Notes: a model not told the origin generated them from the sequence alone. Counted from the first letter of the stretch, positions 1 to 6,108 are shown. The stretch is DNA of 8,377 nt from Gammaproteobacteria bacterium (GCA_030431185.1 JAUIJO010000147.1:1-8377); one strand, 5' to 3'. Translations and numbers: made by a program.

Positions 1-1430
1 CCGGCCTCGAGGTCAAGCGCATCATCAACGAGCCGACCGCGGCCGCGCTGGCCTACGGCATGGACAAGAAGGGCGGCGACCGCAAGGTGGCCGTGTACGA
101 CCTGGGCGGCGGCACCTTCGACGTGTCGATCATCGAGATCGCCTCCGTCGACGGCGAGATGCAGGTCGAGGTGCTGGCCACCAACGGCGACACCTTCCTG
201 GGTGGCGAGGACTTCGACAAGCGCGTCATCGACTACCTGGTCGAGGAGTTCCAGAAGGACCAGGGCATCGACCTGCGCAAGGACCCGCTGGCCCTGCAGC
301 GCCTGAAGGACGCCGCCGAGCGCGCCAAGATCGAGCTGTCCAGCGCGCAGCAGACCGAGGTCAACCTGCCGTACGTGACCGCCGACGCCTCCGGGCCGAA
401 GCACCTGAACATCAAGCTGACCCGCGCCAAGCTGGAGTCGCTGGTCGAGGACCTGGTCAAGAAGACCATCGAGCCCTGCCGCACCGCCCTCAACGACGCC
501 GGCCTGCGTGCCAGCGACGTCTCCGAGGTGATCCTGGTCGGCGGCCAGACCCGCATGCCCAAGGTCCAGCAGGCCGTGGCCGATTTCTTCGGCAAGGAGC
601 CGCGCAAGGACGTCAACCCGGACGAGGCGGTCGCCGTCGGCGCCGCGATCCAGGGCGGCGTGCTCGCCGGTGACGTCAAGGACGTGCTGCTGCTCGACGT
701 GACCCCGCTGAGCCTGGGCATCGAGACCCTGGGCGGCGTGTTCACCAAGATCATCGAGAAGAACACCACGGTGCCGACCAAGGCCTCGCAGACCTTCTCC
801 ACCGCCGAGGACAACCAGTCCGCCGTCACCGTGCACGTGCTCCAGGGCGAGCGCGAGCAGGCCCGTTACAACAAGTCGCTGGCCCGCTTCGACCTGACCG
901 GCATCGAGCCGGCGCCGCGCGGCATGCCGCAGGTCGAGGTGTCGTTCGACATCGACGCCAACGGCATCGTCCACGTGACCGCCAAGGACAAGAAGACCGG
1001 CAAGGAGCAGAAGGTCGAGATCAAGGCCGGCTCGGGCCTGTCCGAGGACGAGATCGCGAAGATGGTCGCCGACGCCGAGGCGAACCGCGAGGAAGACCTC
1101 AAGTTCCAGGAGCTGGTGCAGGCGCGCAACCAGGCCGACGGCCTGATCCACGCGACCCGCAGCACCATCAAGGAGCACGGCGAGAAGCTGCCGGGCGACG
1201 CCATCGGCCAGGCCGAGTCGGCCATCGCCGAACTGGAAACCGCGATGAAGGGTGACGACAAGGGCCAGATCGAGGCCAAGTCCAAGGCACTGGAAGGCGT
1301 GGCCCAGACCCTGTTCGCCGCCGCGCAGGGCCAGCCCGGCGCCGCCGAGGCGGGCGCAGGCGCCACCCAGTCCGCCGACGACGTGGTGGACGCCGAGTTC
1401 ACCGAGGTCAAGGACGACGAGAAGCCGTGA
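1..1430 (+). CDS. dnaK: Chaperone protein DnaK (Hsp70), 5'-truncated by window edge
   Basis: DnaK is the cytosolic ATP-driven Hsp70 chaperone; it binds exposed hydrophobic peptide segments and works with DnaJ and GrpE. The reading frame is open from base 3 and has 475 codons before the TGA. The first visible residue corresponds to about residue 162 of E. coli DnaK, so about 160 N-terminal residues lie outside the window; the ATG at 60 is internal. Visible landmarks in order are the ATPase motif RIINEPTAAALAYG, the phosphate-binding loop DLGGGTFDVSII, the interdomain linker VLLLDVTPLSLG (window about 684-719), the beta-sandwich substrate-binding domain, the helical lid and an Ala/Gly/Gln-rich tail ending in DDVVDAEFTEVKDD, the typical acidic terminus. 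Nothing looks damaged. Its promoter is outside the window. dnaJ follows after 126 bp, so the two are probably co-transcribed. Confidence 0.98.
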   Translation, partial: GLEVKRIINEPTAAALAYGMDKKGGDRKVAVYDLGGGTFDVSIIEIASVDGEMQVEVLATNGDTFLGGEDFDKRVIDYLVEEFQKDQGIDLRKDPLALQRLKDAAERAKIELSSAQQTEVNLPYVTADASGPKHLNIKLTRAKLESLVEDLVKKTIEPCRTALNDAGLRASDVSEVILVGGQTRMPKVQQAVADFFGKEPRKDVNPDEAVAVGAAIQGGVLAGDVKDVLLLDVTPLSLGIETLGGVFTKIIEKNTTVPTKASQTFSTAEDNQSAVTVHVLQGEREQARYNKSLARFDLTGIEPAPRGMPQVEVSFDIDANGIVHVTAKDKKTGKEQKVEIKAGSGLSEDEIAKMVADAEANREEDLKFQELVQARNQADGLIHATRSTIKEHGEKLPGDAIGQAESAIAELETAMKGDDKGQIEAKSKALEGVAQTLFAAAQGQPGAAEAGAGATQSADDVVDAEFTEVKDDEKP

Positions 1431-1550
1431 TTCGGGATTGGTGATTCGTGATTCGAAGGAGCGGGGCCTTGGCGCCGCTCCTTCGGTCATCAGGATCCCG
1501 CTCCGTTGTGCTTTGACTTTTCGAATCACCTGTAACGAATCACGAATCAC
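1431..1550. repeat. Inverted-repeat intergenic element between dnaK and dnaJ
   Basis: The dnaK-dnaJ gap is almost wholly repeat. The 15-mer GTGATTCGTGATTCG at 1441-1455 has its exact reverse complement at 1536-1550. A shorter pair, GGTGATTCG at 1440-1448 and its complement at 1522-1530, adds a second half-site. Within the left arm the unit GATTCG/GATTSG recurs in tandem from 1429. An inner 11-bp hairpin (1454-1485) sits between the arms. I associate GATTCG-type repeats with intergenic regions of Xanthomonas and Lysobacter relatives; this is from memory. The element starts at the dnaK stop and ends 6 bases before the dnaJ ATG. It could act as an mRNA-processing or stability structure, or be a small non-autonomous mobile (REP/MITE-like) element. 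No transposase or target-site duplication is visible. Confidence 0.75.
1454..1485 (+). terminator. Strong hairpin after dnaK; attenuator or partial terminator candidate
   Basis: CGAAGGAGCGG (1454-1464) pairs perfectly with CCGCTCCTTCG (1475-1485) around a 10-base loop. No T-run follows (GTCATCAGG comes next), so a canonical Rho-independent terminator is unlikely. A hairpin of this stability between dnaK and dnaJ could protect dnaK mRNA or lower read-through into dnaJ. The structure is seen; the function is inferred. Confidence 0.5.
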
Positions 1551-1556
1551 GGCCCC

Positions 1557-2681
1557 ATGAGCAAACGCGATTACTACGAAGTCCTGGGCGTGGCCCGCAA
1601 CGCCTCCGACGAGGACCTGAAGAAGGCCTATCGCCGGTGCGCGATGAAGCACCACCCGGACCGCAACCCCGGCAACGCCGAGGCCGAGGTCGCGTTCAAG
1701 GAATGCAAGGAGGCCTACGAGGTCCTCTCCGACGGCAACAAGCGGCGCGCCTACGACCAGCACGGCCATGCCGCGTTCGAACACGGCATGGGCGGCGGCG
1801 GGCCGGGCTATGCCGACATGGGCGACATCTTCGGCGACATCTTCGGCAACATTTTCGGGGGCGGCGGCGGTGGCGCGCGCGGTCCGCGGCGCGGGGCCGA
1901 CGTCGGTTACGTGATGGAGCTCAGCCTGGAGGAAGCCGTGGGCGGCATCGATCGCCAGATCGAGATCCCCACGCTCGAGGAATGCGACACCTGCGACGGC
2001 AGTGGCTCCTCCGACGGCAAGGTCGACACCTGCGAAACCTGCGGCGGTCGTGGCCAGGTCCGCTTCCAGCGCGGCATCTTCTCCATGCAACAGGCCTGTC
2101 CCCATTGCGGCGGGCGCGGCCAGACCATCTCCAGCCCCTGCGGCGACTGCCATGGGCAGGGCCGCGTGGAGCGCAACAAGACGCTGCAGGTCAAGATCCC
2201 GGCCGGCGTCGACACCGGCGACCGCATCCGCCTGACCGGCGAGGGCGAGGCCGGCCCGCCCGGCGTGCCCCCGGGCGACCTCTACGTGGAGGTGCGGGTC
2301 AAGGAACACGACATCTTCCAGCGCGACGGCGACGACCTGCACTGCGACGTGCCGATCCGGATCTCGCAGGCGGCCCTGGGCGACACCATCCGCGTGCCCA
2401 CCCTGGGCGGCGAGGTCGAACTGCGCATCCCGGCCGAGACCCAGACCAGCAAGGTCTTCCGTCTCCGCGACCAGGGCGTGAAGTCGGTCCGCAGCCGTCG
2501 CAAGGGCGACCTGTACTGCCGCGCGGTGGTCGAGACCCCGGTCAACCTGACCACCGAACAGCGCGAGATCCTCGAGCAGTTCGAGGCAACCTTCGTCGGC
2601 GACGGCGCACGCAAGCACTCGCCGCGTTCGTCGACCTTCATCGACGGCGTCAAGGGCTTCTGGGACCGGATGACGTCCTGA
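1557..2681 (+). CDS. dnaJ: Chaperone protein DnaJ (type I Hsp40)
   Basis: DnaJ is the co-chaperone that delivers unfolded clients to DnaK and stimulates its ATPase. The 374-residue product has the full type I layout. The J-domain (about 1-70) carries HPD at 33-35, the motif that contacts DnaK. A Gly/Phe-rich region (about 78-112) includes repeated DIFG/NIFG units and a run of glycines. Four CxxCxGxG zinc motifs follow (143-150, 159-166, 181-188, 195-202), and then the two beta-barrel client-binding domains (about 205-374). Length is normal for the family. ATG 1557 gives the classic start MSKRDYYEVLGV. There is no purine-rich Shine-Dalgarno upstream; the bases before the ATG are GGCCCC and the end of the inverted-repeat element. 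It lies downstream of dnaK in the same direction, as in most bacteria. Confidence 0.98.
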   Translation: MSKRDYYEVLGVARNASDEDLKKAYRRCAMKHHPDRNPGNAEAEVAFKECKEAYEVLSDGNKRRAYDQHGHAAFEHGMGGGGPGYADMGDIFGDIFGNIFGGGGGGARGPRRGADVGYVMELSLEEAVGGIDRQIEIPTLEECDTCDGSGSSDGKVDTCETCGGRGQVRFQRGIFSMQQACPHCGGRGQTISSPCGDCHGQGRVERNKTLQVKIPAGVDTGDRIRLTGEGEAGPPGVPPGDLYVEVRVKEHDIFQRDGDDLHCDVPIRISQAALGDTIRVPTLGGEVELRIPAETQTSKVFRLRDQGVKSVRSRRKGDLYCRAVVETPVNLTTEQREILEQFEATFVGDGARKHSPRSSTFIDGVKGFWDRMTS

Positions 2682-2695
2682 GGGAACTCATCGAG

Positions 2696-2727
2696 CCGCG
2701 CGGGCAGCCAGGTTCAGGCCCGCGCGG
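2696..2727. terminator. GC hairpin at the convergent ends of dnaJ and the methyltransferase gene
   Basis: CCGCGCGGGC (2696-2705) pairs perfectly over 10 bp with GCCCGCGCGG (2718-2727), with a 12-base loop. It lies 14 bases past the dnaJ stop, and its right arm encodes the last residues of the minus-strand methyltransferase, whose stop (2716-2714) is in the loop. Position and symmetry suit a bidirectional terminator between convergent transcripts. Neither side has a good T-run (only TCTT on the + side), so termination may be inefficient or Rho-assisted. Confidence 0.55.
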
Positions 2728-3586
2728 TCTTCATGCAGGCCAGCAGGTGCTCGCCAGGGCAGGGGTCGGGATCGGCGGCATCGAAGGGATCCGCCCATTC
2801 CATGGGTTCCCAGCCCATCCGCTGCAGGCCGGTGCACAGGTCCGAGCGATGGAGGCCCCAGTGGAACGGTTCCCCGACACTTCGAAGCCAGCAATCGACG
2901 CCCCCGGATTGCCGATGGAATCCCGGGCGTCCGTCGGGGCGAAGGTCCATCGCCGTGCCCAGCAGCGTCGTCGCGGCCGGCGTCATCCGGTGCAGCCATC
3001 GCAACTGCCCTACGATGGCTCGTAGCGGCAGGTACATCGCCACGCCCTCGAGGACCACGGCGGTCGGCGCATCCAATCGCCACGCCTGATGGGCACGGGC
3101 GCATGATATCCAACTGCCGTCACGCCGCCTGGCCTGCCCGAACGCGACCGCGTACCAGTTGGGCACGGCGCCCAGATGGTGGTGGAGCGACTCCTGCTTG
3201 ATCTCCAGCAGTGCGGGCCGGTCCAGTTCGAACACCTGGATGTCCGGTCGCGCATTGGCGATGCTCGCGCCCAGGCCGCCCAGCCCCGCGCCCACGATCA
3301 GCACTTGTCCGCCGAGCCCGGGCCGGAGCCCGAAGGCGTCGGGCAGCCGCGATTCGATCCAGCGCTTGCGCCACTGGTAGTGGCCATGGATGCCGGGAAG
3401 CACCCGTCGCTCGAGCGCGGCCAGCAGCCGCGGCATCCGCTGCGCGGCCAGGGCCAGCGCCGCACCCTGCCAACCGGCGCGGGACAATGCACGGGCCGCG
3501 ACCTCGGGAACGGGTCGCCAGCAGGCTTCGGCCGGTGTACCGGCCATCACCTCGCTGGCGGCCAGGAGCAGGGCGGTCCGACTCAT
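2714..3586 (-). CDS. SAM-dependent methyltransferase, leucine carboxyl methyltransferase (LCM) type
   Basis: This 290-residue cytosolic protein has the class I Rossmann methyltransferase fold. SAM motif I is VLIVGAGLGGLG (95-106). Strand 2 ends in VFELDRP, whose acidic residues E120 and D122 are placed to bind the ribose of SAM. The segment VVLEGVAMYLP (177-187) matches the EGVxMYL signature of the LCM family (Pfam PF04072). The N-terminal helix with WRKRWIESRL (72-81) fits the conserved arginine region before motif I. LCM members usually methylate carboxyl or hydroxyl groups of proteins or small molecules; the substrate here is unknown. The start chosen is the ATG at 3586, which overlaps the stop of the upstream oxidase as ATGA. 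The frame stays open further upstream but only as antisense-like sequence inside the oxidase gene. Its Shine-Dalgarno is weak (GCGGGG), consistent with translational coupling. Confidence 0.85.
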   Translation of the reverse strand: MSRTALLLAASEVMAGTPAEACWRPVPEVAARALSRAGWQGAALALAAQRMPRLLAALERRVLPGIHGHYQWRKRWIESRLPDAFGLRPGLGGQVLIVGAGLGGLGASIANARPDIQVFELDRPALLEIKQESLHHHLGAVPNWYAVAFGQARRRDGSWISCARAHQAWRLDAPTAVVLEGVAMYLPLRAIVGQLRWLHRMTPAATTLLGTAMDLRPDGRPGFHRQSGGVDCWLRSVGEPFHWGLHRSDLCTGLQRMGWEPMEWADPFDAADPDPCPGEHLLACMKTARA

Positions 3587-4992
3587 GGCCCCGCGGCCGT
3601 CGTCGCCGGATCGAAGCGCTCCTGCCAGTGCATCCACCAGTCGCTGCGGAACAGGCCGGTGGGGTCCATCCCGTGCTTGGTCTGCATCCAGTGCCGGAAA
3701 CCGGGATGGGCGTGAACCAGTTGCTCCCGCGTGGCCCAGCGGTGATAGGTGAGGTAGAAACTGCCGCCATGGACAAGCGCCGCATCCACGAGCGCGCGGA
3801 AAGCGCGGGCTGCATGGGCCTTGCCCTCCGCATCGTGGCGCACATGCAGGTTCAACACCACGCAGGCCCAGGGACAGCGCGCCCAGGGCAACTGCGTGGT
3901 GTCCTCGGACTCGACCAGCCTTACGGTGCCGTAGACCACGTCGGCGTGCGTTTCGCGCAGGCATTCGCGCGCGTCCTCGAAGAAACCCGGGAGCGCGTCG
4001 CGCGGCACGAACAGCTCGGTGATCATCTCCGAGCCCACGTGCCCGCAGGCCAGGTCGACGGCTTCGTGGTAGTCGTCCAGGTAGACCCCGCCATGCTGCG
4101 TGGAGCGGCGATAGCATTGGCCGTGCGTCGAGAGATAGAAGCGCGCGTACTCGTCGAACGCGCGCGTCTTGTCGACATGGGCGAGCACCAGCAAGCGGCG
4201 GAAGCCGTCGCTTCCCATCGCCAGGGCGTCGGGATCCGGCGGGGCGTCGACGGGGCGGTAGCGCGAGAACACGCCCAGGTCGAGGAAATCATCGGACCCC
4301 GGGTCGATCGCGAACTGGAAATCGCCATACAGGCAGCCGTCGGCCATGGCACGGCTGAAGGCCTCGCCCAGTGCGGGTACGCGCAGCAACTCGACTTCGC
4401 GCCGCAGGCTGCAGTCCGGTACCAGGCGCAGGCACGCCCGGACGATGATCCCGAACAGTCCGTATCCACCCACGACGCAGGAGAACAGGAACGGATCCTG
4501 CGTTCGCGAGGCGCGTCGCAGCCGGCCCCGCGCATCCACGACGTCGAGCCATTCGATGTCGTCGACCAGCGGCGGGAAGCCGAGGCCGCGGCCGTGGATG
4601 TTCGCGGAGATTGAGCCGCCTATGCTGAAGTGGTCGCCACCGGTCTGCTTCTGCCGGATCGTCCAGCGTCGCGTTTCGTCGGCCTGTGCCCGTTCCAGGA
4701 ACGCCAGCAGCATGGGCCACCGGGTGCCCGCGAGTACCGTGACCTGGCCGCTAGCGCTGTCGAAGGCTTCCACGCCCGCGAGGCGGGCTGTATCGAGCAC
4801 GACGCCACCCGAAAGGAACTGCTGGCCTCCCATCGCATGCCGCGCACCCATCGCGACGAGCGGCCGGCCCTGGCGCTCGGCCCCACGCACCGCATCGACG
4901 ACCGCGCCTGGATCGGAAGGCCGCAGGATCCGCGAAGGGCGGCACGGGTTCAGGGCGGAATGGACGTCGTTGAGCAGGAGCGCCTCAGTCAT
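3583..4992 (-). CDS. FAD-linked oxidase (VAO/FAD-binding type 4 family, aldonolactone oxidase/DprE1-like)
   Basis: The product is a 469-residue flavoprotein with an N-terminal FAD-binding domain and a C-terminal substrate domain. Visible motifs are GARHAMGGQ (49-57), the pyrophosphate loop in which His52 sits where alditol and aldonolactone oxidases attach FAD covalently; FSIGGSISANIHG (122-134); VVGGYGLFGII (173-183); and the C-terminal GMDPTGLFRSDW (441-452), matching the DPxxxF closing motif of sugar-lactone oxidases and DprE1. The family oxidises a secondary alcohol or hemiacetal, often of a sugar derivative, using O2 or a carrier; the actual substrate cannot be told. No signal peptide or membrane helix is seen in this reading. 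ATG 4992 is chosen because family similarity begins just after it; the frame is open upstream to a TTG at 5190, but that stretch is Pro/Trp/Ser-rich and unlike the domain. The gene is followed by the methyltransferase with an ATGA overlap, so the two likely act in one pathway. Confidence 0.87.
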   Translation of the reverse strand: MTEALLLNDVHSALNPCRPSRILRPSDPGAVVDAVRGAERQGRPLVAMGARHAMGGQQFLSGGVVLDTARLAGVEAFDSASGQVTVLAGTRWPMLLAFLERAQADETRRWTIRQKQTGGDHFSIGGSISANIHGRGLGFPPLVDDIEWLDVVDARGRLRRASRTQDPFLFSCVVGGYGLFGIIVRACLRLVPDCSLRREVELLRVPALGEAFSRAMADGCLYGDFQFAIDPGSDDFLDLGVFSRYRPVDAPPDPDALAMGSDGFRRLLVLAHVDKTRAFDEYARFYLSTHGQCYRRSTQHGGVYLDDYHEAVDLACGHVGSEMITELFVPRDALPGFFEDARECLRETHADVVYGTVRLVESEDTTQLPWARCPWACVVLNLHVRHDAEGKAHAARAFRALVDAALVHGGSFYLTYHRWATREQLVHAHPGFRHWMQTKHGMDPTGLFRSDWWMHWQERFDPATTAAGP

Positions 4993-5198
4993 GGCCGTGC
5001 CCGGCGTGACCGACGCGGATGACGGCACCCGGCAACGCAGGCGGCGGCCCTGGCGAGACGACGGCGACCGGTCGCAGGCCTGGTACGGGACCGTCGTGTC
5101 GGGTCCCGCCCATCCCGACCTGCCGTTGCCCTGCGGTCCATGCGAGGGCGGCCAAGGCGATAACCAGGGCTGCCTGCCGGCGGAGGCCAAAGCGTCAT
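4985..5198 (-). pseudogene. Possible small secreted-peptide ORF at the head of the oxidase operon, frame disrupted
   Basis: An ATG at 5198-5196 has a good Shine-Dalgarno (GAGGA, 7-base spacing). Its own frame gives 69 residues of very Arg/Pro-rich sequence, ending in an ATGA overlap with the oxidase start. The frame one base over, from 5194 to a TGA at 4987-4985, is more protein-like. It begins RFGLRRQAALVIALAALAWT, a textbook signal peptide with a basic n-region and a hydrophobic core, and ends in a His-rich HAGHGHD. That frame has no start codon: a TGA sits immediately before it, overlapping the ATG. Removing one T from the TTT at 5191-5189 would join the well-placed ATG to the signal-peptide frame. 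This suggests a recent one-base frameshift, a sequencing error or, less likely, programmed frameshifting. The third frame, continuous with the oxidase, is also open and GC3-rich, so certainty is limited. Confidence 0.35.
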
Positions 5199-5205
5199 CT
5201 GAAGG

Positions 5206-5210
5206 TCCTC
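5206..5210 (-). promoter_or_regulatory. Shine-Dalgarno GAGGA for the ATG at 5198
   Basis: On the minus strand GAGGA lies 7 bases before the ATG at 5198-5196. It is the best ribosome-binding site in the minus-strand unit and much better than the one before the oxidase ATG at 4992. It therefore implies that translation begins about 200 bases upstream of the oxidase gene. Confidence 0.55.
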
Positions 5211-5229
5211 GAACGTTGCAATGGACGCG

Positions 5230-5257
5230 ACCCTACCCGGATTGGCGCTTTATCCAA
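5230..5257 (-). promoter_or_regulatory. Candidate promoter of the minus-strand oxidase/methyltransferase unit
   Basis: On the minus strand TTGGAT (5257-5252) and TAGGGT (5235-5230) are separated by 16 bases and resemble -35 and -10 boxes; the -10 is a weak match. The predicted start near 5223 would leave a leader of about 25 bases before the Shine-Dalgarno and ATG at 5198. The -35 overlaps the left palindrome (5248-5272), so a bound regulator would block it. Confidence 0.4.
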
Positions 5258-5271
5258 GACTTTCGGATAAA
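5243..5271 (+). promoter_or_regulatory. Candidate promoter of the XRE regulator gene
   Basis: TTGGCG (5243-5248) and GATAAA (5266-5271) are spaced by 17 bases, each a 4-of-6 match to the sigma-70 consensus. Transcription would start around 5278, inside the right palindrome, giving a leader of about 35 bases to the ATG at 5313. The left palindrome fills the spacer. The arrangement fits autorepression. Confidence 0.45.
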
Positions 5272-5272
5272 G
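5248..5272. promoter_or_regulatory. Operator candidate: left palindrome in the divergent promoter region
   Basis: CTTTATCC (5248-5255) and GGATAAAG (5265-5272) are perfect 8-bp inverted arms separated by 9 bases. The site lies between divergent genes, one of which is an HTH regulator, and overlaps both candidate promoters. Its half-sites contain TATC, as do those of the palindrome next to it. Confidence 0.55.
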
Positions 5273-5289
5273 TATCGATATTCGATACT
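5271..5289. promoter_or_regulatory. Operator candidate: right palindrome in the divergent promoter region
   Basis: AGTATCGA (5271-5278), a 3-base TAT spacer and TCGATACT (5282-5289) form a perfect 19-bp palindrome, sharing two bases with the left palindrome. It is AT-rich against a GC-rich background and covers the expected transcription start of the regulator. It is the most likely high-affinity site for the XRE protein encoded 24 bases downstream. Confidence 0.6.
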
Positions 5290-5312
5290 CAAGGGTGTCC
5301 CGGGGGAAGCCG

Positions 5313-6098
5313 ATGTCCGATGCCAACGCTCTTCGCGACGCCATCAAGCGCCAGCTCAAGGCACGCGGCATGACCTATGCCGACCTTGCCCATGCGATCG
5401 GCCTGTCGGAGCCCACGGTCAAGCGCCAGTTGTCCCGGGGCGGCATCACCCTGGAGCGGCTGGAGCGCATCTGCGACGCCCTCGATACCGACTTCCACGA
5501 GCTGGCGCGTACCGCCGGCCGCGACCGCCCGCTGCCGATGCGCCTGGACATGGCGCAGGAAACCGCCCTGGCCGCCGATCCCCGCCTGCTGCTGGTCTTC
5601 CACCTGCTCTGCAATGACTGGAGCGCCGCGGAGATCCAGTCGCGACATGGCATCGCCCCCCATGACATGACCTTGCTGCTCGCCAGGCTGGATCGGCATG
5701 GCCTGATCGAGCTGCAACCCGACAACCGCGTCCGCTTGCGGATCTCGCGGCGCTTCTCGTGGCGCCGCAATGGCCCGGTGCTCCGCCGTCACGGCGCGCG
5801 AGCGATCGAAGAGTTCCTTGAAGGCGACTTCCGGCGTGAGCCGGCATTGTTGCGCCTGGAAACCCGCGAGCTCTCGCTGCGCTCGATGGGACTCGTCGCA
5901 CGTCGGCTGGAAAAAGTCGCGCAGGAACTGCACGAACTGGCCGATGCCGATGCCGCGCTTCCCGAGGACAAGCGGCACAACGTCGGCCTCGTGATCGGTT
6001 TCCGCCCATGGCGGTTCAGCCTCATGGAATGGTTGGCGGCAGAGCCGGAGCGACCTCGTCCCCCCGCCACGCTTGCCGGCAGGGAGCGGGGACCGTAG
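5313..6098 (+). CDS. XRE-family HTH transcriptional regulator with C-terminal sensor-like domain
   Basis: The 261-residue protein begins with a Cro/C1-type HTH (about 5-66): TYADLAHAIGLSEPTVKRQL contains the two DNA-binding helices, and TLERLERICDALD is the closing helix pair. The rest (about 85-240) has a winged-helix-like part with WSAAEIQSRHGIAPHDMTLL and LDRHGLIEL, then a helical section ending in VIGFRPWRFSLMEWL. This C-terminal layout recalls the TIGR02147/DUF4423 group of HTH proteins, a weak resemblance that I could not test. ATG 5313 is preferred: GGGGGA lies about 7 bases upstream and the HTH starts soon after; an in-frame GTG at 5295 would add six residues. It is divergent from the oxidase operon and next to two palindromes, so it probably controls both that operon and itself. 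The C-terminal 20 residues are Arg/Pro-rich and probably disordered. Confidence 0.8.
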   Translation: MSDANALRDAIKRQLKARGMTYADLAHAIGLSEPTVKRQLSRGGITLERLERICDALDTDFHELARTAGRDRPLPMRLDMAQETALAADPRLLLVFHLLCNDWSAAEIQSRHGIAPHDMTLLLARLDRHGLIELQPDNRVRLRISRRFSWRRNGPVLRRHGARAIEEFLEGDFRREPALLRLETRELSLRSMGLVARRLEKVAQELHELADADAALPEDKRHNVGLVIGFRPWRFSLMEWLAAEPERPRPPATLAGRERGP

Positions 6099-6108
6099 CC
6101 TTTCCCCC

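Noticed and set aside
1637..3025. 462-codon + strand frame overlapping dnaJ and running into the convergent gene
   Set aside because: It is a frame-shifted shadow of dnaJ: its Arg-rich translation has no motif, while DnaJ is complete in the other frame.
3587..4117. N-terminal extension of the methyltransferase frame
   Set aside because: The frame is open, but the sequence is a shadow of the oxidase C-terminus. The ATGA-linked start at 3586 places the methyltransferase fold correctly.
3211..4614. 467-codon + strand frame opposite the methyltransferase and oxidase
   Set aside because: The minus strand carries the SAM and FAD motifs. The + strand product is Arg/Ala/Pro-rich and lacks a ribosome site or domain.
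4993..5190. Oxidase starting at TTG 5190 with 66 extra residues
   Set aside because: GC3 is high, but the added sequence is Pro/Ser/Trp-rich, unlike the family N-terminus, and TTG 5190 lies about 15 bases from the GAGGA site. Kept as a minor alternative only.
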